NCBI GenBank assembly: GCA_002779235.1
Contig: PEXD01000005.1
Span: 1-18,937, forward strand
DNA length: 18,937 bases
Direction of reading: 5' to 3'
Source of the DNA: Candidatus Woesearchaeota archaeon CG07_land_8_20_14_0_80_44_23
GTDB taxonomy: Archaea > Nanobdellota > Nanobdellia > Woesearchaeales > 0-14-0-80-44-23
Positions within the stretch are counted from its first letter, which is position 1, and every line of letters begins with the position of its first letter. Below are positions 13,665 through 18,937 of this stretch, one piece after another. The position numbers were made by a program, and so were the translations under genes. The notes beneath the pieces are model-generated. The model saw nothing but the letters and a program-made list of their open reading frames with translations. It had not been told where the DNA came from and made no database searches.

Positions 13665-14195
13665 TTATTTGGTTAGAATTATTAAAGATTTATTATCCTT
13701 AATTTCAATTATCTTAATTATATCAATATCTGATTCTTCTAACATCTCAATTAATTTATCTCTATTCAACTTATGCCCTAGTTCAAATAAACGTTTCTCA
13801 TCAATAGATTCTCTAATTATTAAACCATTAAAACTCTTCTTCAATTTTTTCAAAGTTTCAATTGGGTTGTTTAAGTGATGTAATACTCCCCATATAATTC
13901 CTAAATCCCCCGAAATTTCTTGGTTTTCTATGTTTAATACCTTAGCATTTATACCCCTTTTCTTAGCGGATTTTATCAATGATTTAGAAAGATCAATTCC
14001 AAGAAACGATTTTGGTTTTAAAATAGGTATTAATTTCAAACTGATTTTGCCATCACCACAGCCAATATCCACTACGTCTCGATTTTTGCACATATCAGGA
14101 AGGTTTTTGTGCAAATAATCCAATTCCCTCTTTACATTATATCCTGAAATATTTATGCCAAAACTATACATTAATTTTTCAATAATTTTGTTCAT
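13665..14195 (-). CDS. Class I SAM-dependent methyltransferase, substrate unknown
   Basis: This 176-residue Rossmann-fold methyltransferase has motif I at VVDIGCGDGKIS (41-52), motif II near FLGIDLSKSL (D68), and a motif IV-like segment IIWGVLHHLNNP typical of the methyltransferase 11/25 families. No substrate-binding domain is attached, so the target could be a small molecule, lipid or protein. ATG 14195 is preceded by a TATA box 26 nt upstream, so it is probably a leaderless single-gene transcript. The frame is open to 14258 but the extension is not supported. It is strikingly A/T-rich next to the GC-richer genes around it (10 G/C among the 60 bases 13681-13740), which suggests a different origin. 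Confidence 0.82.
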   Translation of the reverse strand: MNKIIEKLMYSFGINISGYNVKRELDYLHKNLPDMCKNRDVVDIGCGDGKISLKLIPILKPKSFLGIDLSKSLIKSAKKRGINAKVLNIENQEISGDLGIIWGVLHHLNNPIETLKKLKKSFNGLIIRESIDEKRLFELGHKLNRDKLIEMLEESDIDIIKIIEIKDNKSLIILTK

Positions 14196-14216
14196 AACCA
14201 ATATAATTAGAAAGGA

Positions 14217-14225
14217 TTTTATAAA
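14217..14225 (-). promoter_or_regulatory. TATA box for the orphan methyltransferase gene
   Basis: The minus strand reads TTTATAAAA, centred 26 nt before ATG 14195, in the 87-nt gap after glmU. Confidence 0.5.
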
Positions 14226-14282
14226 TATTGTGAGCCAAGAATTGAAACTGAGAATCATGCAGCAAATGAACGTTTGATGAGA

Positions 14283-15503
14283 TTATCTTTTCTGTGTGAT
14301 ATCTTCTTTCACAATTTCTCCCGGAATCGTTGACTTGCCAGGCCATATCTTCCTTCCGGGATAGATTGAGGTGTTTATGCCTGTGTGCACGTTGTCCCCT
14401 ATTATGGCGCCAAGCTTTCTCCTGCCGGAATCTATGAGCATTCCGTTCACCATTGACTTGACATTTGAATTGTCGTGCCTAAGGTTTGCGATAATCGTGC
14501 CTGCTCCGATATTCACATCATAGCCAATGATTGAATCTCCAATATAGGAAAGATGGGCAATATTTGAGTTGTCAAATATCACTGAGTTTTTTATTTCAAC
14601 AGCGTTTCCAATGTGGCAGTTGTTACCGATTGTTGTTGAGGGCCTTATGTAGCAGTTGGGTCCTATGCGGCAGTTCTCGCCTATCATGACAGGCCCTTCA
14701 ATGTAGGAGCCGCTTTTGATTACAGTTCCCTTCCCAACAAAAACCTGCCCCTTCAGAGTTGCATTGGATTCAACAATCCCTTCAATCCCTTCAATTTTTC
14801 CTTTCATCTGCTTTAAGAGCGCTTCGTTTGCGTCAAGGATTGACCATGGATAAGTTATAGGCATCCAAAATGAGGCCCTTTCAACGTTGATTTCCTCTTT
14901 TTTTGAGAGCTCGCTTACCATGTCAGTAAGCTCATACTCGCCCCTCGCTGATTTCCCAACTTTGCAGTCAAATATCTTCCTGTTAAGAATGTATAATGCG
15001 CAGTTCGCAAGGTTTGAAATCTTATCCTTCGGCTTCTCAACAAGCTGTTTCATTATTCCTTTATCCTCAACAATTACGCCGAAGCACTCTGGATTTGGAA
15101 CTTCCTTTGCAAGAATGCAGTTTTCTCTGGAAACGCATTTTTTCACATCCTGCCTGCAATAAAGGTCGTCAGACATCATCACCATAAAGCGCTCGGGAAG
15201 GATTTCTTTTGCAAGCATTAATGCGTGCCCTGTTCCAAGCTGCTCTTTCTGCTCAACATATCTTACAGGAATGCCGGAGAAATTGCTTCCCAAGAAAGAC
15301 ATTATCATCTCTTTTTGGAAGCCAACAATAACTATTAATTCTGAAGCAAAATCCCTGACTGCCTCAATATTATGCACAAGAATTTCCTTGTTTGCAACCT
15401 TCAAAAGCGTCTTCGGCCTTGTGATTGTAAGTGGATATGTCCTTGTGGACTTGCCTGCTGCAAGTATCACAACAGGAATTTTTTCTTCAGATTCCTTGCT
15501 CAT
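14283..15503 (-). CDS. glmU: Bifunctional GlmU-type enzyme: glucosamine-1-P acetyltransferase / sugar-1-P nucleotidyltransferase
   Basis: The protein catalyses the last two steps to UDP-GlcNAc: acetylation of glucosamine-1-P with acetyl-CoA, and uridylyl transfer from UTP. The N-terminal nucleotidyltransferase shows ILAAGKSTRTYPLTITRPK (from 13). The C-terminal third (from about 240) is a left-handed beta-helix of hexapeptide repeats (for example IGENCRIGPNCYI, IGNNCHIGNAV) with the archaeal acetyltransferase segment GAGTIIANLRHDN. At 406 aa it matches the archaeal type rather than bacterial GlmU. Its ATG overlaps the glmM stop as ATGA, so translation is coupled. Some relatives act on glucose-1-P/dTTP; the glmS and glmM context argues for UDP-GlcNAc. 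Confidence 0.93.
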   Translation of the reverse strand: MSKESEEKIPVVILAAGKSTRTYPLTITRPKTLLKVANKEILVHNIEAVRDFASELIVIVGFQKEMIMSFLGSNFSGIPVRYVEQKEQLGTGHALMLAKEILPERFMVMMSDDLYCRQDVKKCVSRENCILAKEVPNPECFGVIVEDKGIMKQLVEKPKDKISNLANCALYILNRKIFDCKVGKSARGEYELTDMVSELSKKEEINVERASFWMPITYPWSILDANEALLKQMKGKIEGIEGIVESNATLKGQVFVGKGTVIKSGSYIEGPVMIGENCRIGPNCYIRPSTTIGNNCHIGNAVEIKNSVIFDNSNIAHLSYIGDSIIGYDVNIGAGTIIANLRHDNSNVKSMVNGMLIDSGRRKLGAIIGDNVHTGINTSIYPGRKIWPGKSTIPGEIVKEDITQKR

Positions 15504-16849
15504 TTTGCCCCCACCTCTTTTTCAGCAATCTTAGCGAGCTCCTTTGCAATTGCTTCAATCTCTTTTGCATCCCTGCCCTCAACGAGTATTCTCATGAGTT
15601 TTTCTGTTCCGGAATACCTCACAAAAACCCTTCCTGAATTTTTAAGCTTTGCCTCGCACTCGCATATCTTTTCATAAAGCGCAGGTATCCTTTCTATGGG
15701 CTTTTTTTCAGAGACCCTTATGTTTATGAGCACCTGCGGAAGCTTGGAGATGCACTTCTTCAATTCCGAAAGCTTTTCACCTGTCTTCTTCATTATCCTC
15801 AGCATCTGGAGGGCAGAGATTGTGCCGTCTCCTGTTGTGGAATGCTCAAGGAATATTATGTGCCCTGACTGCTCCCCGCCGAAGTTGAAGCCGCCCCTTT
15901 TGAGCTCGTCAACAACATACCTGTCGCCAACATCTGTCTTCACTACCTTTATGCCGCGCTCTTTCATTGCAAGCTCAAGCCCGAAGTTGCTCATCTGGGT
16001 TGCAACAAGGGTGTCCTTTGCAAGGCGCCCCTCATTCTTCAGCTCAATTGTGCAGATAGCCATTATCTCGTCGCCATCCATGACAATGCCGTTCTCGTCG
16101 CAGAGTATCACCCTGTCTGCGTCGCCGTCAAGTGCGATTCCCATGTCAGCATGGCTTTTCTTCACTGCCTCAATCATTGCCTCAGGATGGAGCGCCCCGC
16201 AGTTTTCGTTTATATTCAGGCCGTTGGGATGGTCGTTCATCACAATCACCTCTGCACCGAGCTCAATAAATATTGCAGGTGAAATCTTGTAAGCGGCGCC
16301 GTTTGCGCAGTCCAGCACAATCTTCAGCCCCTTCAGAGAAATATTTTCAGCAGAGGCCTTTGCAAACTCTATATAACGCCCTGCTGCATCGTCTATCCTG
16401 AATGCCTTTCCAATCCTGTCACCTGTTATTTTTGAGGTGTCGGGCTGCTCAAAGATGAGATTCTCTATTTTTTCCTCATCCCTGTCAGAAAGCTTGAACC
16501 CGTTTGAATCAAAGAATTTTATGCCGTTGTGCTCTGCCGGATTGTGTGACGCTGATATCACTATTCCAGCATCTGCAGAGAAGCTCTTTGTAATGTGGGC
16601 TATGGCTGGCGTGGGCATCGGGCCTACAAGCAGCACATCTGCCCCTGCAGAGCAGAGCCCTGCTGTGAGCGCGTTTTCCATCATGTAGCCGGATATTCTT
16701 GTGTCTTTTCCTATGACAATCCTGCTCCTCTTGTTCTTCGCCTCGAAAAAGAATCCGGCAGCCCTTCCGAGCTTCAGCGCAATATCCGGAGTCATTGGTT
16801 CAATGTTTGCAACGCCCCTTATCCCGTCTGTTCCAAAGAGTTTTCTCAT
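15500..16849 (-). CDS. glmM: Phosphoglucosamine mutase
   Basis: The enzyme interconverts glucosamine-6-P and glucosamine-1-P. All four alpha-D-phosphohexomutase signatures are present: the phosphoserine loop GIVISASHNPAEHNG (S101), the magnesium loop DGDADR (241-246), the sugar-binding GGEQSGH (324-330) and the phosphate-binding RYSGTEKLMR (411-420). The opening MRKLFGTDGIRG is characteristic of GlmM. At 449 aa it is full length. ATG 16849 is preceded by AGGTGG (16855-16860), which fixes it against an in-frame GTG at 16858. It is coupled to glmU by an ATGA overlap and lies 131 bp after glmS. Archaeal homologues sometimes also act as phosphomannomutase or phosphoglucomutase; the cluster supports glucosamine. 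Confidence 0.95.
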   Translation of the reverse strand: MRKLFGTDGIRGVANIEPMTPDIALKLGRAAGFFFEAKNKRSRIVIGKDTRISGYMMENALTAGLCSAGADVLLVGPMPTPAIAHITKSFSADAGIVISASHNPAEHNGIKFFDSNGFKLSDRDEEKIENLIFEQPDTSKITGDRIGKAFRIDDAAGRYIEFAKASAENISLKGLKIVLDCANGAAYKISPAIFIELGAEVIVMNDHPNGLNINENCGALHPEAMIEAVKKSHADMGIALDGDADRVILCDENGIVMDGDEIMAICTIELKNEGRLAKDTLVATQMSNFGLELAMKERGIKVVKTDVGDRYVVDELKRGGFNFGGEQSGHIIFLEHSTTGDGTISALQMLRIMKKTGEKLSELKKCISKLPQVLINIRVSEKKPIERIPALYEKICECEAKLKNSGRVFVRYSGTEKLMRILVEGRDAKEIEAIAKELAKIAEKEVGAK

Positions 16850-16912
16850 TTTATCCACCTTTTCAAAAGTTTAATGCCTACCATCCATGTCAAATACCAC
16901 TGCTTTTATCAT
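16846..16912 (-). pseudogene. Fossil of a HAD-superfamily hydrolase gene
   Basis: In the glmS-glmM gap the minus strand has ATG at 16912 followed by MIKAVVFDMDG, an exact match to the start and catalytic motif I (DxD) of HAD phosphatases such as the phosphoglycolate/beta-phosphoglucomutase group. Two codons later the frame ends at TAA (16871-16873). In the +1 frame the next codons read GIKLLKRWIK and stop at a TGA overlapping the glmM start as ATGA, the way a coupled upstream gene would end. The whole looks like a HAD gene reduced to its two ends by an out-of-frame deletion of nearly everything between. The first part is strong; the C-terminal part is inference. A 13-residue leader peptide is the alternative. 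Confidence 0.6.
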
Positions 16913-16980
16913 TTTTGTTCTGGTTTTGCCCCACTATTTTTATTTTTTGTTATAAACTCTTGTATCTACCTTATCATTTA

Positions 16981-18765
16981 TTATTTTACAGTCACTGACT
17001 TGGCCAGGTTCCTCGGCTTGTCAGGGTCGCAGTTGCGCAACACAGCCAGGTAATAAGCCAGGATTTGTATCGGAATAATCATCAGTATGGAATTTGCAGC
17101 TCCTGCTTCAGGAACTTTTATGAAATAATCAAATATTTCATTGTTTTCAGAGTCAACTCCTATTATAAAGCCTCCTCTTGCTTTTATTTCCATTGCATTG
17201 CTCAAGGTTTGCTTTCGCGTCCTGCTGTCTGAAATGATTATTGCAGGAGTGCCCTCTTCTATAAGCGCAATTGTGCCGTGCTTTAACTCGCCGCCTGCAA
17301 AGCCCTCTGCATGGATATAACTTACTTCCTTTATCTTGAGCGCGCCTTCAAGCGCAGTTGGAAAATCAGAATTCCTTCCTATTAAAAAAATGTCATGCCT
17401 GTCTTTCAGCCTCATTGCAAGCTCTTTCAGATTTTTTTTGTTATCGTCAATGATTTCAGGAACAAACTTTGCTGCTTTGCTTATGATTTGTTTTCCCTCT
17501 TCAAGTTTTCCAGCGCAGGAATATGCAAGCATTGTTATTATGGCAAGCTGCGAAGTGTAACTTTTTGTGGAGAGCACGCAGATTTCAGGGCCTGCATTCA
17601 TCATTATGTTGTAATCAGAAAGCCTTGTGAGCGTTGAGCCCATGACATTCACTATTGAAACTATTTTAGCGCCTTTTCTCTTTGCTGACTTTATTGCCTC
17701 AAGCAGGTCTGCTGTCTCTCCTGACTGAGAAACTGCAAAGACAAGGGTTTTTTCTGTGAGGAATTCCTCATAATTTGGAAACTCTGAAGCAAGCACAACA
17801 TTGATATGCCGCTTTGCAATGTGGGAAAAGAGGTAAGAAGCAGCAAGGCAGGCGTGATAGCTTGTGCCTGCGCCTATAAAAAACACCCCAAATGCATTAT
17901 TTATTTCATCTGTAATTTTTTGAATCAGATTCTTGTCCTGCTGAACTGCTGCCTTTATGGTGAATTTCTGCTCATCTATTTCCTTCATCATGAAATGCTC
18001 ATAATCGCCTTTTTCTGCCTGTTCTATGTTCCACTTTATCTCAACAATCTGCTTCTTAACAGGCGAGCCTGCAGCATAGTCGAAGAATTCCGCTTTGGGA
18101 GATGTTTTTGGAGAAGAGTTTTCTTTCAGCACAGCCATCTCTCCATCATCAATATAAATTACCTTATTTGTGAATTCCAGGAAGGCAGGCACATCTGATG
18201 CCAGGAAATAATTCTTGTTTTTCTCGTCAACACCCAAAACAAGGGGCGAACCATTTCTTGCTCCAACTAATTCATTATTGTTCATTGCAACAACTGCAAA
18301 GCTGCCTTCAATCTTGTTAAATGCAAGCCTGCACGCTTCTTTAAAATCTTTTCCAGAATCCATGAAGAACTGCATATATTGCGGAATGACTTCTGTATCT
18401 GTCTCGCTCCTGAAAGCATAGCCCTTCTTTACCAGAAAATCCTTCAGCTCCTGAAAGTTCTCTATTATGCCGTTGTGCACAACAACTACTTTATTGTTTT
18501 GGGAAAGATGCGGATGCGCATTTGCCTCGCTGACCTTTCCATGAGTTGCCCATCTCGTATGCCCTATGGCAATCTTTGCAATTACAGGTTCTGATGAGAA
18601 ATCTCCAATCTTTCCAACTTTCTTCATAATTTCCACTTCGCTGCCAGAAGGATAGGCAAACCCGAAAGAGTCATAGCCTCTGTACTCTAATCTCTTAAGC
18701 CCCTTGACAATAATCTCATTAACATCAAGTCCGTTCAATGATTTGAAAGCGATTATTCCGCACAT
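16981..18765 (-). CDS. glmS: Glutamine-fructose-6-phosphate aminotransferase (isomerising)
   Basis: The enzyme makes glucosamine-6-P from fructose-6-P and glutamine. The class II amidotransferase begins MCGIIAF, so C2 becomes the N-terminal nucleophile after Met removal; RLEYRGYDSFG and HTRWATHGKVSEANAHPH follow. Two SIS domains carry the sugar site: FFIGAGTSYHACLAA with SQSGETADLL, and EVSYIHAEGFAGGELKHG. The C-terminus DPDKPRNLAKSVTVK is the family ending. At 594 aa it is full length. ATG 18765 is required by the Cys2 chemistry; the frame runs on upstream to 18798 without meaning. A TATA box is centred near 18814, giving a leader of about 24 nt. It is the first gene of glmS-glmM-glmU. Confidence 0.96.
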   Translation of the reverse strand: MCGIIAFKSLNGLDVNEIIVKGLKRLEYRGYDSFGFAYPSGSEVEIMKKVGKIGDFSSEPVIAKIAIGHTRWATHGKVSEANAHPHLSQNNKVVVVHNGIIENFQELKDFLVKKGYAFRSETDTEVIPQYMQFFMDSGKDFKEACRLAFNKIEGSFAVVAMNNNELVGARNGSPLVLGVDEKNKNYFLASDVPAFLEFTNKVIYIDDGEMAVLKENSSPKTSPKAEFFDYAAGSPVKKQIVEIKWNIEQAEKGDYEHFMMKEIDEQKFTIKAAVQQDKNLIQKITDEINNAFGVFFIGAGTSYHACLAASYLFSHIAKRHINVVLASEFPNYEEFLTEKTLVFAVSQSGETADLLEAIKSAKRKGAKIVSIVNVMGSTLTRLSDYNIMMNAGPEICVLSTKSYTSQLAIITMLAYSCAGKLEEGKQIISKAAKFVPEIIDDNKKNLKELAMRLKDRHDIFLIGRNSDFPTALEGALKIKEVSYIHAEGFAGGELKHGTIALIEEGTPAIIISDSRTRKQTLSNAMEIKARGGFIIGVDSENNEIFDYFIKVPEAGAANSILMIIPIQILAYYLAVLRNCDPDKPRNLAKSVTVK

Positions 18766-18809
18766 TGTGATTCCCCGATTGGCTGGAGAGGAAGGCAATA
18801 TGAATGGGC

Positions 18810-18820
18810 TATTTAAACCT
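18810..18820 (-). promoter_or_regulatory. TATA box for glmS
   Basis: The minus strand reads AGGTTTAAATA. It is centred about 50 nt before ATG 18765, so this mRNA has a short leader of about 24 nt, unlike most single genes here. The leader is too short for a glmS ribozyme and none is seen. Confidence 0.5.
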
Positions 18821-18907
18821 TATTAAAAGAATTATAATACCATTATAAAAATATTTATAATACTTATTTTGAAAAAGAATATATTCTGGAATCAATTACT
18901 GCGCATT

Positions 18908-18937
18908 ATGAGGAAGGAATCCAGGATTTTAGGCATA
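18908..18937 (+). CDS. First ten codons of a rightward gene (possibly DUF99)
   Basis: ATG at 18908 opens MRKESRILGI and runs off the window edge. The pattern K/R-x-x-R-I/V-L-G-I resembles the start of DUF99 proteins, an endonuclease V-like archaeal family usually beginning with I-R-V-L-G-I-D-D. An A/T-rich TATA-like element (TATTTATAAT, about 18850-18860) lies upstream. Only thirty bases are visible, so both the gene and the family are tentative. Confidence 0.35.
   Translation, partial: MRKESRILGI

Noticed and set aside
15696..16292. 198-codon plus-strand open frame
   Set aside because: It is antisense to glmM, whose four catalytic signatures lie across the same region; the composition is the shadow of that gene.
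18766..18907. Possible glmS riboswitch/ribozyme ahead of glmS
   Set aside because: The predicted leader is only about 24 nt and no matching core sequence is present; the ribozyme is a bacterial feature.
1..18937. CRISPR array or defence system
   Set aside because: No spaced direct repeats and no Cas, restriction or toxin-antitoxin genes were seen; the AbrB-like protein has no adjoining toxin frame.

Overview
This looks like a chromosomal segment of an archaeon. It carries a complete DNA topoisomerase VI (B and A subunits), a twin-KH Dim2/Pno1-type protein, an archaeal-type PRPP synthetase, a TrmI-type tRNA methyltransferase, a stand-alone LigD-type 3'-phosphoesterase and two archaeal tRNAs without encoded CCA. 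Many genes have a TATA box centred about 26 nt upstream of the start codon (leaderless mRNAs), and others have GAGGTG/AGGTGAT Shine-Dalgarno sites. The small membrane, zinc-ribbon and AbrB-like proteins suggest a DPANN lineage (Woesearchaeota/Pacearchaeota-like). That placement is inference. No mobile-element gene, CRISPR array or rRNA was seen.

Layout. 1-437: the tail of an unidentified gene, then about 350 bp without a gene holding an unusual run of short-loop hairpins. 438-1190 (-): a DUF4013-like membrane protein. 1353-5694 (+): a co-directional block of an AbrB-like small protein, a four-cysteine protein, the KH protein, TopVI-B and TopVI-A. 5707-7036 (-): prs and a small unknown gene. 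7249-9462: guaA (single-chain GMP synthetase, -) divergent from a purine-type phosphoribosyltransferase (+). 9616-10270 (+): tRNA-Arg(UCU), a small lipoprotein-like protein and tRNA-Cys(GCA). 10273-11537 (-): the LigD-type phosphoesterase and an HExxH protein. 11651-12400 (+): TrmI. 12401-13603 (-): an MFS transporter. 13665-14195 (-): an AT-rich orphan methyltransferase. 14283-18765 (-): glmS-glmM-glmU. The window ends in the first ten codons of a rightward gene.

How the genes work together. glmS, glmM and glmU make UDP-GlcNAc from fructose-6-phosphate: glucosamine-6-P, then glucosamine-1-P, then N-acetylation and uridylylation. prs makes PRPP, which the phosphoribosyltransferase uses, and guaA converts XMP to GMP, so these three form a loose purine module. 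TopVI A and B form one A2B2 enzyme and are translationally coupled.

Most worth a second look: a fossil HAD-phosphatase start between glmS and glmM; the hairpin cluster at 91-336; a tRNA-Arg with C at both normally invariant U33 and U55; and a 22-bp promoter block shared between that tRNA and an apparently gene-free gap.
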